Translations under genes and position numbers: made by a program
In this document: positions 8,064 through 17,514 of the stretch, piece by piece
Numbering within the stretch: position 1 is the first letter of the stretch
Layout of the letters: each line of letters opens with the position of its first letter
Assembly: GCA_028289285.1 (NCBI GenBank)
Contig: JANQRF010000004.1
Span: 1 to 64,000 of the forward strand
Source: Alphaproteobacteria bacterium
GTDB taxonomy: Bacteria > Pseudomonadota > Alphaproteobacteria > Micavibrionales > Micavibrionaceae
Length of the DNA stretch: 64,000 bases
Direction of reading: 5' to 3'
The notes under the pieces: model-generated
Told to the model about the DNA's origin: nothing
Databases searched by the model: none
The model's input: the letters and a program-made list of their open reading frames with translations, nothing else

Positions 8064-8513
8064 TCAGGCTTTTGACCCGGAAAGGCTTTCAGCCAGGAAA
8101 TCCAACGCCATTTCATAGCCCGCAGCCTTATGGCCTTTAATGACTTTGGCTGCCAGCGGCTCAATATAAGAGGTATGGCGGAACGGCTCGCGCGTTTTGG
8201 GATCTGAATGATGCAGTTCCACGATCGGACAGTCCAGGAGTTTCAGCGCATCATGAATGGCAATGGAGGTATGGGTATAAGCGCCCGCGTTGATGATTAC
8301 GCCGTCCACCTGATCCATTGCGTCCTGGATCCAGGTGACAAGTTCCCCTTCATGATTGGACTGATGAAAATCGATCTCCATATCATGACGCATCCCAATC
8401 TCCCGGCACATCGTTTCAATATCGCCCAGCGTTTCGACACCGTAAATTTCCGGCTCCCGGCGGCCAAGCATATTTAAATTGGGGCCGATAAGAATAAGAA
8501 TTTTAATGGACAT
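8064..8513 (-). CDS. aroQ: 3-dehydroquinate dehydratase, type II
   Basis: 149 residues starting at the ATG at 8513 (MSIKILILIGPNLNMLGRREPEIYG). The 26 residues of open frame upstream belong to the overlapping copper chaperone gene. Signatures: GPNLNMLGRREPEIYG with the catalytic tyrosine, HQSNHEGELV, IINAGAYTHTSIAIHDAL and PIVELHHSDP. The enzyme dehydrates 3-dehydroquinate to 3-dehydroshikimate in the shikimate pathway and works as a dodecamer. It overlaps the upstream gene by 11 bases and is followed by accB after 66 bases. Confidence 0.96.
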   Translation of the reverse strand: MSIKILILIGPNLNMLGRREPEIYGVETLGDIETMCREIGMRHDMEIDFHQSNHEGELVTWIQDAMDQVDGVIINAGAYTHTSIAIHDALKLLDCPIVELHHSDPKTREPFRHTSYIEPLAAKVIKGHKAAGYEMALDFLAESLSGSKA

Positions 8514-8967
8514 GGACCATTGATCCCGGCTTTTTGATCTTAACCTGCACGGTTTTTTCACCGGCACGCTCAAATATAAGTGCCAAATCAAAAGAGGCCC
8601 CTTCTTTAAGCGGCTCTTTTAAACGGATCAACATAATGTGATACCCCGCCGGTTTGAGTATGGTTTTTTCGCCTGCAGGAAGATCGATTCCGGCAATCTT
8701 GCGCATCATCATCATACCATCATCCGGATCGACATAATTCTCATGCACTTCAGTAAAATCTGCCACATTGGATTCAGCCGCAATAAGCCTGTCATCTTCC
8801 GGTCCATGATTTTCAATCACCATAAAGGCCGCCCCGCTGCGCGCGCTTTCTGCTGTGACAAAAGCGTATGGCTGTAAAATCCCAAGCCCCGTTTTCTGGG
8901 GTTCTTTCTCCAGACACGCGCCAAGCGGCAAAACCAATAAAGCCAGCAAAATTGTAAAAAGTTTCAT
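8503..8967 (-). CDS. PCu(A)C-type periplasmic copper chaperone, lipoprotein
   Basis: 154 residues with a lipoprotein signal (MKLFTILLALLVLPLGAC; lipobox LGAC, lipidated cysteine about 18). The mature domain carries the copper-site pattern of the family: a histidine in FTEVHEN, a methionine run MMMMRK, and the downstream YHIML His-x-Met pair. Relatives deliver Cu(I) to the CuA/CuB centres of cytochrome oxidase. The two DsbA-like genes directly upstream on the same strand fit an oxidase-maturation or thiol-redox role. It overlaps aroQ by 11 bases. Confidence 0.9.
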   Translation of the reverse strand: MKLFTILLALLVLPLGACLEKEPQKTGLGILQPYAFVTAESARSGAAFMVIENHGPEDDRLIAAESNVADFTEVHENYVDPDDGMMMMRKIAGIDLPAGEKTILKPAGYHIMLIRLKEPLKEGASFDLALIFERAGEKTVQVKIKKPGSMVHVH

Positions 8968-8978
8968 ATGATATCCTT

Positions 8979-9584
8979 TTAAGAAGCGTCTTCTACCAGC
9001 CGCACAAGATCCGCAGCTGTCGGCATTTTTTCAAAAGACTGAATAATTGTCTTATTTACAAAAACACTTGGGGTCGAATATACGCCAAGGGCCTGCGCAT
9101 CATCAATATTATCTTGCAGCATCTCTTTTACTTTTTCGCTTTCACTATCGGCAAAAAGCTGGTCGACATTCAGCCCGTAAAGATTAGCTGTTTCGCGGAT
9201 AAACGCGTCTGTAATCTCATTCGGATTACTTAAAAAAGCCTCGTGAAATTCCCAGTAGGCGTCCTGTAAGCCCGCCGCCATGGCAATCCGGGCAATACGT
9301 TCAGCCTCTTCCCCGAGCACCGGATAAGGCCTTGCGACAAAACGCACATCAGAACGGATATCCAGAAAATCCTCGATCGGTTGATGAATCTGCTTACAAA
9401 AGCCGCAGGTAAAATCCATAAATTCAACCATCACGATGGACGCTTCTTCCGGGCCTTTTTCAAAAAATGCCGCAGGCGCAGAATCAATCTTCGCATTCAT
9501 CATTGAAAAACGAATAATTTCATAGCTTGCATAACCGGCCATAAGAACCAGAAAAACAATAAAGACCCGGTAGGTCATGGACAT
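8979..9584 (-). CDS. DsbA-like thioredoxin-fold protein, membrane-anchored
   Basis: 201 residues. An uncleaved N-terminal hydrophobic segment (YRVFIVFLVLMAGYASYEII) suggests membrane anchoring. A thioredoxin fold of the DsbA/Com1 group follows, with the active-site motif CGFC (MDFTCGFCKQIH) and the cis-proline loop YSTPSVFVNK. It probably oxidises or shuffles periplasmic thiols. It stands 11 bases before the copper chaperone and 9 bases after the second DsbA-like gene, so the three look co-transcribed. Whether it acts as an oxidase or an isomerase cannot be told from sequence. Confidence 0.9.
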   Translation of the reverse strand: MSMTYRVFIVFLVLMAGYASYEIIRFSMMNAKIDSAPAAFFEKGPEEASIVMVEFMDFTCGFCKQIHQPIEDFLDIRSDVRFVARPYPVLGEEAERIARIAMAAGLQDAYWEFHEAFLSNPNEITDAFIRETANLYGLNVDQLFADSESEKVKEMLQDNIDDAQALGVYSTPSVFVNKTIIQSFEKMPTAADLVRLVEDAS

Positions 9585-9593
9585 GGAAAAATC

Positions 9594-10334
9594 CTATTCG
9601 GTTTTGAGTTTACCGCGCGCCGCCGCAACCGCTTCTTTCATGCGCGCATGATCCAGATAACCGCGAACGGGTGTATCGTTGATCAAAAAGCCGGGCGTCC
9701 CTGTAAAGCCGAGCTCTGCAGCTTTATTGCGGTTATCTTCCAAAAACTCCTGAATATCCATCTTGTCTTTTTCGGATTTAATTTTTTCAACATCCAGGCC
9801 GACATCTTTGGCAATCTTTTCCAGCGTATCTGGTGTTTTCTGGCCTTTAAACTCCATCAATGCCTGGTGATATTCGAAATATTTTCCCTGACGCGAGGCG
9901 GCGACAGCCCATTGCGCGGTTTCCTGGGAAGACGGGCCGAGGATCGGCATTTCAAAAAAGGTCACATAAAGATTTTTATCTTCGTTTAAAAGTTTTTGAA
10001 CTTCTTCAAAGGCCTTTTTGCAGTATCCGCAATTATAATCAAAAAATTCAATCACATGGACATCGCCGTCCGGATTACCGACGGAAAACGGCTTCATGCT
10101 CTCTGGAATATTCGCAACGAATTCCTGGATTTTCTGGTCTTGCTCTGCGCGCACCTCTTCTTCCTGACGTTCCTGGAATTGCTGCACGCTGTCCAGAAGC
10201 GTTTGCGGATTTTCCATGATCGACTCGATGACAAGCTCTTTAATCGCGGCTTTTTGCGCTTCGGAAAACTCTTCAGCTTGCGCTGCCATCGGCAAAACCA
10301 TCACACTTAAAACAATCAGGCAAAAACGGATCAC
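9594..10334 (-). CDS. DsbA-family protein with N-terminal oligomerisation helices (Com1/ScsC-like)
   Basis: 246 residues: a cleavable signal peptide (FCLIVLSVMVLPMAAQA), a charged helical region (about 22-70, LDSVQQFQERQEEEVRAEQDQ) like the oligomerisation stalk of Com1/ScsC proteins, and a thioredoxin domain with the CGYC active site (FFDYNCGYCKKAF) and the cis-proline loop FTGTPGFLIND. Stalked relatives can be trimeric disulfide isomerases. It is the first gene of the dsbA-dsbA-PCu(A)C run on this strand. The 210-base gap upstream contains the palindromic element at 10451-10549. Confidence 0.92.
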   Translation of the reverse strand: MIRFCLIVLSVMVLPMAAQAEEFSEAQKAAIKELVIESIMENPQTLLDSVQQFQERQEEEVRAEQDQKIQEFVANIPESMKPFSVGNPDGDVHVIEFFDYNCGYCKKAFEEVQKLLNEDKNLYVTFFEMPILGPSSQETAQWAVAASRQGKYFEYHQALMEFKGQKTPDTLEKIAKDVGLDVEKIKSEKDKMDIQEFLEDNRNKAAELGFTGTPGFLINDTPVRGYLDHARMKEAVAAARGKLKTE

Positions 10335-10450
10335 GAATCTCTCCTTCTTTTAAAATCAATATTTGGGCACTGTACTTGAAATATCTTTATTTTAACAGCC
10401 TTCAATACAAAATGGCAAAACGTTGAAAATTTGTTTCAAACAAAAAAGCG

Positions 10451-10549
10451 AATAGCGTTTTGACGGAAACAGGCGCGAGGAGCGACGTGTACAAATAGAG
10501 TACACGAGCGACGAAGCAACGCATTTCCGGTGAAACGATAAAAGCTATT
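10451..10549. repeat. Palindromic intergenic element, likely large terminator of the M48 gene
   Basis: Outer inverted arms AATAGC (10451) and GCTATT (10549) enclose a perfect inner hairpin CGTGTAC-AAATAGA-GTACACG (10486-10506) with direct GAGCGACG repeats on both sides. On the minus-strand transcript the structure starts in the M48 stop codon and runs into a U-tract (10443-10448), so it can act as an intrinsic terminator. I found no second copy in this window; a dispersed REP-like family is possible. Confidence 0.55.
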
Positions 10550-11873
10550 TTTTACGATTTTCAATATAATTGAGAACATCCTTGGCTTTGAGCCATTCCC
10601 GGCTGCCTTCGGGGAGCGCCCTAAGCGCCGTATTGGCCTGGGTTTTTGCATAGTCAAACTTACGCTGCAGGACGGCTTCTTCAGCCAGATGCAGGCGTGC
10701 CTGCCCGTCTTGGCCAAGCCGTCCATAGGCCGTCGCCAAAAGCCTGTGAATACGGGTCGAGCGCGGTTCGGCGCGCTGCGCTGTCAGCAGGTTTTCAATC
10801 GCCTTACCTAAAAGGGCGCGGTCATTTTGTCCTGCCGTTTCAATTTGCGCATGCGCATACGCCGTGCGGATCAGCCCGGAATTGGGCCGCATTTTTGTCG
10901 CTTTCTCATAAGAAGGCAGAGCCTCACGCACACGCCCGAAATCAACCAGCATCTGCCCTTTTAATTCGTGATGATACGGATTGCCCGGCTCTTTTTCGAT
11001 CAGCTGATCAATGAGGCCTAAAGCTTCCGGCACACGGTTTTGCCTGTAAGCAGCCACCGCGCGTGCCGTTAGGGCTCCGATCGACTTATCACGCTGGTCG
11101 TAAATCCAGTCCACCTGCTGCGGGGAAATAAACCCGATCAGCTTGGCTTTCATCCGCGCATGTTGATCGCGCCATTTGCCCGGCACCTCTTTATTATAAT
11201 GGACTGATTTCTCTGCGCCCGCCCGGATCGTATCAATCCGGGTCCGGGTCAGCGGGTGGGTGCGTACATATTCAGATTGCTGCGACGCCGGCAAGGCTTC
11301 CTGATCGCCAAGTTTTTCCATGAAGGTGAGAAAGCCTTTGGCACTCATCTCCGCGCGGTCCAGCGCCGTCAGCGCATATTGATCTGCACTGGATTCATAG
11401 GTCCGCGCCGTTGATAAAAATTTGCGCTGCGCCATCGAGGTCGTGCCAGTCCCAATCGCCGCAGCCGCGCCGCCATCCCCTGCAGCAATCGCTGCACCGA
11501 CCCCGATAATCATCCCGAGAATGGATTCGTAAGAAGCATGCTCTAAAGCTTCCCGGGCGCGCACCAAATGCCCGCCTGCAATATGGCCAAGCTCGTGCGC
11601 CATCACGCCGATCAATTCATCCGGCCCATCGGTTTTTTCAAGCAGGCCCGTATAAAAGAAAATGTTCGATCCGCCCGCAACAAACGCATTCACATCCGGG
11701 CTTTGCACTAAAATGATCTTCACCTGCGAAGGATCCATTCCCGCAGCTTTAAAAATAGGGGCAAACCATTCGGTCATATAGGTCTCTATTTCGGTATCAC
11801 GGATAATCGTTTGCGCCTGCGCCGGCAGGGCAAAGAAAAAGATCAGCAAAAAGCTCAAAACAAAGCGCATCAT
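10545..11873 (-). CDS. M48-family zinc metalloprotease with TPR repeats (BepA-like)
   Basis: 442 residues with a signal peptide (FVLSFLLIFFFALPAQA). The zinc site is HELGH (MAHELGHIAGGH), with the third ligand in ESSADQYAL. A hydrophobic glycine/alanine-rich stretch (ESILGMIIGVGAAIAAGDGG) lies between them. The C-terminal half (about 270-430) has tetratricopeptide-like helical pairs. The architecture equals that of the periplasmic BepA/YfgC protease, which helps assemble or degrade outer membrane proteins such as LptD. The neighbouring periplasmic dsbA genes suit such a role, because LptD needs disulfides. Confidence 0.93.
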   Translation of the reverse strand: MMRFVLSFLLIFFFALPAQAQTIIRDTEIETYMTEWFAPIFKAAGMDPSQVKIILVQSPDVNAFVAGGSNIFFYTGLLEKTDGPDELIGVMAHELGHIAGGHLVRAREALEHASYESILGMIIGVGAAIAAGDGGAAAAIGTGTTSMAQRKFLSTARTYESSADQYALTALDRAEMSAKGFLTFMEKLGDQEALPASQQSEYVRTHPLTRTRIDTIRAGAEKSVHYNKEVPGKWRDQHARMKAKLIGFISPQQVDWIYDQRDKSIGALTARAVAAYRQNRVPEALGLIDQLIEKEPGNPYHHELKGQMLVDFGRVREALPSYEKATKMRPNSGLIRTAYAHAQIETAGQNDRALLGKAIENLLTAQRAEPRSTRIHRLLATAYGRLGQDGQARLHLAEEAVLQRKFDYAKTQANTALRALPEGSREWLKAKDVLNYIENRKK

Positions 11874-11932
11874 CGTCTTTATATATAGACCTATATTGTG
11901 CCCGCACCATAGTTCTATAAAATGGCTTTATT

Positions 11933-12286
11933 ATGGAGATTCTCCACGCATCGATGAACTGGCTTGATTTGCTCTGGATTCCAGCGGCCCTTCTAGCCCT
12001 GCATCAGGGCCAGCGCCTCAAAGCCTGCCTGTTTGTGCTAGCCTGTGCGATTATGCTGCGCCTGCAGATTCAGCTTATGCAGGAAATCGGGTATCCGACA
12101 GGGTTTTTCGATGTGCTTCAAAATGATCTCTACACACGTGGGCTCATCACTTACAGCGCCTTCATCCTGGTTTTCTTTTTACTGTCTTATGCCTCGCCCA
12201 AAGTCGATAAATTCGTGTTTGTCGCCGCCTCAATCACAACCTTCATCGCCGCCTTTTGCGTTTCTCTTGGCGTGATGGCGCTTTAG
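11933..12286 (+). CDS. Small integral membrane protein
   Basis: 117 residues with about four hydrophobic helices (WIPAALLALH, LFVLACAIMLRLQ, LITYSAFILVFFLLS, FVFVAASITTFIAAFCVSLGVM). There are two possible starts, the ATG at 11933 and an ATG at 11954 (MNWLDLLW); neither has a convincing ribosome binding site. It is not recognised. It is divergent from the M48 protease gene and followed by a palindromic repeat and rlmE. Confidence 0.75.
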   Translation: MEILHASMNWLDLLWIPAALLALHQGQRLKACLFVLACAIMLRLQIQLMQEIGYPTGFFDVLQNDLYTRGLITYSAFILVFFLLSYASPKVDKFVFVAASITTFIAAFCVSLGVMAL

Positions 12287-12295
12287 CCCTCACAC

Positions 12296-12367
12296 GTCAT
12301 TGCCCGATTTATTCGGGCAATCCAGAGAAATCAGACAATAGATTACCGGGACAAGCCCGGTAATGAC
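12296..12367. repeat. Palindromic intergenic repeat, GTCAT/ATGAC family, copy 1
   Basis: Begins GTCATTGCCCG and ends CCCGGTAATGAC, with two hairpins: TTGCCCG/CGGGCAA (12300-12320) and ATTACCGGG/CCCGGTAAT (12342-12364). Copies 2 (37420-37489) and 3 (62845-62936) share the GTCAT...ATC...GATT...ATGAC frame. The end lies over a spurious in-frame ATG of rlmE. Confidence 0.75.
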
Positions 12368-12416
12368 GAAAAAGAAAAATCTTCGTCTCTTCGCACCTTC
12401 GTGGTTAAATATCTTT

Positions 12417-13082
12417 ATGCCACGCAAGACAATCAGAGATCCAAAAACCAAAGTCAAAACCGCGCGCGGGCGGAAAAATTCTTCCACGCGCTGGCTCGAC
12501 CGGCAACTCAATGATCCCTATGTCGCCAAAGCGCAGGTCGAAGGCTATCGCTCCCGCGCTGCCTTTAAACTTTTAGAGATCGATGAAAAGACAGAGATTT
12601 TAAAACCAGATCAGACCGTTCTTGATCTTGGCTCTGCCCCAGGTGGCTGGGCGCAGGTTGCCGCCGATAAAGGCTGCAAAGTTTTGGCCCTTGATATTCT
12701 CGATATGGATGAGTTACCGGGCGTAACATTTTTCAAACTCGATTTCATGGATGACCGCGCGCCTGAAATTCTCCTCGATGCCCTCAGCGGCGCCGGCGTA
12801 GATGTCGTGCTCTCCGATATGGCGCCAAACACGACCGGCCACAAAAATACCGACCACCTCAAAATCCTCGCCCTTGTTGAAGCGGCTTATGAGCTTGCCA
12901 TCGAAATCCTCAAACCCGGCGGGACCTTCCTGGCCAAAGTCCGTCAGGGCGGCACGGAGGGCGATTTGCTGGCCCGGATGAAAAAAGATTTCACCAAGGT
13001 CAAACATTTCAAACCGCCTTCTTCGCGCAAAGAAAGCCCCGAAACCTTCGTCATCGCCCAAGGCTTTAGAGCAACAGGCTAA
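12417..13082 (+). CDS. rlmE: 23S rRNA 2'-O-ribose U2552 methyltransferase (RrmJ/FtsJ)
   Basis: 221 residues from the ATG at 12417 (MPRKTIRDPK). An upstream in-frame ATG at 12363 lies inside the palindromic repeat and gives a non-family extension. The SAM site is VLDLGSAPGGWAQVA. The catalytic K-D-K-E set is visible as RSRAAFKL, LSDMAPN, FLAKVRQGG and SSRKESPETFV. The enzyme methylates U2552 in the A-loop of 23S rRNA during late 50S assembly. The end overlaps the convergent LysE gene by 17 bases. Confidence 0.94.
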   Translation: MPRKTIRDPKTKVKTARGRKNSSTRWLDRQLNDPYVAKAQVEGYRSRAAFKLLEIDEKTEILKPDQTVLDLGSAPGGWAQVAADKGCKVLALDILDMDELPGVTFFKLDFMDDRAPEILLDALSGAGVDVVLSDMAPNTTGHKNTDHLKILALVEAAYELAIEILKPGGTFLAKVRQGGTEGDLLARMKKDFTKVKHFKPPSSRKESPETFVIAQGFRATG

Positions 13083-13677
13083 GTGCAATCGCCCACATAA
13101 CCAGACCGATCAGAACATCCAGAATCTGCCAGGCACGTGGTTTTTCAAAAAGCGGGGCCAAAAACCGCGCGCCATATGCGAGCGCAAAAAACCAGATAAA
13201 AGAAGCTATCATTGCGCCTGCCCCGAAATAATATTTTCCGGTTTCTCCGTAAGAGGCGCTTAAGCCCCCGATTAAAATCACCGTATCCAGGTAGACATGC
13301 GGATTAAGAAAACTCACGCCCATTAAAAATATAATTGTGTGCCGGAGGGAATGGTCCTGAATTTTTCCTTTGGCTTTATCCTGATCCAGTTTTTTATTGG
13401 CAAAAGCATCGCGGAATGATTTTACGCCATACACAAATAAAAAGGCCGCGCCCACATATTTGACCGCATCTATAAGTCCCGGAAAATTTTCGAGGATGAG
13501 ACCAAATCCTAAAACACCGGCCCCGATCAAAAATGCATCTATAGATGAAGCCGTCAGGGCGCTGGCAAAGACATGCCTGTTTTTAAGTCCTTGGCGCAGG
13601 ATGAACGCATTTTGAACACCGATAGCAATAATGAGGGATGCGCCCAGAAAGGCGCCTTTTAAAAAGATCGTAAACAT
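13066..13677 (-). CDS. LysE/ArgO-family amino acid exporter
   Basis: 203 residues from the ATG at 13677, which has an AGGAAG ribosome binding site; the open frame upstream (to 13737) is not needed. Six hydrophobic helices are seen. The first is KGAFLGASLIIAIGVQNAFILRQG, the LysE/ArgO signature, and GVSFLNPHVYLDTVILIGGL is the second conserved motif. The family exports lysine or arginine across the inner membrane; which one cannot be decided here. The usual LysG/ArgP regulator is not next to it. Confidence 0.9.
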   Translation of the reverse strand: MFTIFLKGAFLGASLIIAIGVQNAFILRQGLKNRHVFASALTASSIDAFLIGAGVLGFGLILENFPGLIDAVKYVGAAFLFVYGVKSFRDAFANKKLDQDKAKGKIQDHSLRHTIIFLMGVSFLNPHVYLDTVILIGGLSASYGETGKYYFGAGAMIASFIWFFALAYGARFLAPLFEKPRAWQILDVLIGLVMWAIALSLLL

Positions 13678-13853
13678 TGAATTTTCTTCCTGTAAAAAAG
13701 GGGTGGAACGCGCTCTAAACGGCGCGGACAAAATCAAAAGAACCGGTCAGGAAGTTACCGGCGCGTATATTTTTCAAGCCAGGCGGCAATAATAAGAACC
13801 ATAATTTTTTATATCCGTAATTTGGACACTTGGCAAGGAAAGCTCTGGAACCT

Positions 13854-15326
13854 TTATAACCGCGCATGAGCTTCGGGTATTGAACGCCCTAATAGAAAAT
13901 TTGGTAATGGCTGCGCATCACCAACATGAACAAGTTCCGGTTTTTGAGTCATGTTATAACCTGCATGATGATTAGCAAGTGGTTGGGCATGAACGCGGTA
14001 TACAGGCACATAATATTTTCTTACCTCATCAAGCGTTTTATGACACCGGCCTATATACATATCCTTAATACCATATGTATCGCCCCTGCTTCGCCGAAAG
14101 CGCATTAAAACTATATTTAAAAGATCGCTAATATGCATTGGTTCAATCGCTGCATTTTTACTTTTCTCAAATCCATCAAAAATAATTTCTCCGTTCTTGC
14201 CGCGCCAAACCCAGCAATGTGCTGCAATATGGTCTGTTTCGTTATCGGCAATGATATAAAAATCGCTTTGCCGTGTCGTAACGGCATGCTGTGAAGTCAG
14301 ACGACAATTTTCGTAGGAATCATTAATACGCTCACAGCTATTCGTGAATTCTCCTAAAAAGAAAATCCGCAAGTCATTGACATCAAGCTTACGAAAATGA
14401 AACCCCGGCAAGCCGAATTCATCGCCGTCGATATATATATCTGGAACTGATTTTGTATATGCAGGCGGTTTGCGGACTTGCTCAGCATAGCATCGAAAAA
14501 TTTCCTGCAAATGCTTTGAGCGTATTTTCCATTTTCTAACATAATTAGATAGCTGCTCTTTATGCGTATCAGATAAATTCTGAATACATGCCGCCTGAAC
14601 GAAAGCAGCCCATGTCTGACTTAAAGATAAATCTCCTTTTTCACTGCGTAAGGGGCGCACATAGTCACTGGCGCTTGTAAAAAGCCCCTTCACAGCTTCA
14701 GGCCCAAATTTTAAAAACATATCTCCCCAAGCCCTGAAGTTGCGTTGATCCCAATTTTTAGTTTCTGGAAAATCAATCGGGGTTATCATCTTTAAATGAG
14801 GTCTTTGAACATATTTTTCCCAATAGCGCCTTACATAAGTTTTAAATTTTTCAGCGCTTCCAAATAATAAAAACGCTTTATAGGCATATTCATTTCGGGA
14901 TCTTACATGTTCACATTCATCATTTAACAGATCCGCTATTTGATAATATTGCCTTAATCTACCTTTAGGCTGAGGAAACCGTTCCAATCCGCATAAATAA
15001 TGTCCCTGTATTTTAGGGTGCATGGCACAGAGGTCGGCATAATCCTGATACTCCTTTTGTTTAACTGAAAGAGGAACAGGCAAAAATGGATTCAGCCAAT
15101 CAAATAGGTGGTATTGCTTGTTTTTAAGACTAAGATTTACAAGGTTTCTAAGCTGTTCTGCGTTCAGGTTTCCAGGTTTTATGTGCGAAAGCCAATGACC
15201 TTTTTCGACTTCTTTTTGTAAACGAATGAAATCCTGCCCGCCAATACCACGCTGGGAGTTTACTATCTCTCTTAATGCGGCAGGCGCATGATCAACTGGG
15301 GACTCCGCCATAAAGGTCCAATTCAT
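13854..15326 (-). CDS. Unrecognised 490-residue protein with a Cys/His/Trp-rich C-terminal domain
   Basis: 490 residues, no signal or membrane segment. The N-terminal about 310 residues are helical and basic (RRYWEKYVQRPH, KWKIRSKHLQEIFRCY). Residues about 320-410 form a distinct domain: FRKLDVNDLRIFFLGEFTNSC, a second cysteine in SYENCR, then SDFYIIADN, HIAAHCWVWRGKNGEIIFDG. This layout (G-E-x-T-x-x-C, later A-x-x-W-V-W-R, then F-D-x-x-E) resembles a domain I associate with some phage- and PcfJ-like or Legionella proteins, but I cannot name it with certainty. The gene is more AT-rich than guaB and rlmE, consistent with transfer. An ATG at 15311 is an alternative start. Confidence 0.75.
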   Translation of the reverse strand: MNWTFMAESPVDHAPAALREIVNSQRGIGGQDFIRLQKEVEKGHWLSHIKPGNLNAEQLRNLVNLSLKNKQYHLFDWLNPFLPVPLSVKQKEYQDYADLCAMHPKIQGHYLCGLERFPQPKGRLRQYYQIADLLNDECEHVRSRNEYAYKAFLLFGSAEKFKTYVRRYWEKYVQRPHLKMITPIDFPETKNWDQRNFRAWGDMFLKFGPEAVKGLFTSASDYVRPLRSEKGDLSLSQTWAAFVQAACIQNLSDTHKEQLSNYVRKWKIRSKHLQEIFRCYAEQVRKPPAYTKSVPDIYIDGDEFGLPGFHFRKLDVNDLRIFFLGEFTNSCERINDSYENCRLTSQHAVTTRQSDFYIIADNETDHIAAHCWVWRGKNGEIIFDGFEKSKNAAIEPMHISDLLNIVLMRFRRSRGDTYGIKDMYIGRCHKTLDEVRKYYVPVYRVHAQPLANHHAGYNMTQKPELVHVGDAQPLPNFLLGRSIPEAHARL

Positions 15327-15448
15327 ACATATTTGTGTAAGGTATTATGACTATAAAAAGTATCGTCAAATTGCAAGCCCTAAATGTAATGGTTTCTTTT
15401 CTTTACATTTTCCCAAAAACCCGTATAACTGCCCTGCAAATTACCTGA

Positions 15449-16971
<1,523 letters not shown>

Positions 16972-16972
<1 letters not shown>

Positions 16973-17514
16973 TGTCTATTCGTATTGCTTCTGTCCAGGA
17001 CGCACAAACACTTGCCGACATTCACGTGCCGTCAAAGAAAAAGACGTATGTAGGTATTGTCGATGCGGATTACTTGAACGCAAAAACAATAGAGGAATAC
17101 ACGGAAAAATGGACGAGATGGATGCGGGACAATCCCATCACGGTCGCGATCTCCTATGAAGGGGATCGTCCTGCCGGATTTATTTGCTGGGGACCGCTTC
17201 AGACCCCGCCGCCGGGCACCTCAAATATCCGCCCGCAATATCCGGCTGAGATTTACTCCATTCACGTGCATCCCGACTTTTGGCGCAGCGGACACGGCAC
17301 AAAACTCATGCGCTATGCCGCCGGGGAAATTCAAAAAGATCAAAAAAACGCGCTGTGTCTTTGGGTTTTAAAAGGTAATAAAAATGCCGATGCCTTTTAC
17401 AGGAAGCTTGGCGGGCAAAAGCTCGGCAAGAAGAAAATGTTTTCAGGCCCCACAGAATGCCTTGAGTTTTGCTATGGCTGGCGGGATTTGTCTGTGTTAC
17501 TAAACGCCGCATGA
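16972..17514 (+). CDS. GNAT-family N-acetyltransferase
   Basis: 180 residues from a GTG that shares its G with the guaB stop. The GNAT core is visible: the N-terminal SIRIASVQDAQTLADIH strand-helix, the central AEIYSIHVHPDFWRSGHGTKLM acetyl-CoA-binding region (R/Q-x-x-G-x-G-type loop, WRSGHG), and LWVLKGNKNADAFYRKLGG at the end. The substrate is unknown. Coupled translation with guaB and a 4-base overlap with rsmB suggest a housekeeping role such as protein or ribosomal N-acetylation, but that is inference. Confidence 0.92.

Noticed and set aside
12363-12416. 18-residue N-terminal extension of RlmE from the ATG at 12363
   Set aside because: The ATG is part of the palindromic repeat end and the extra residues have no match to the family; the ATG at 12417 is better.
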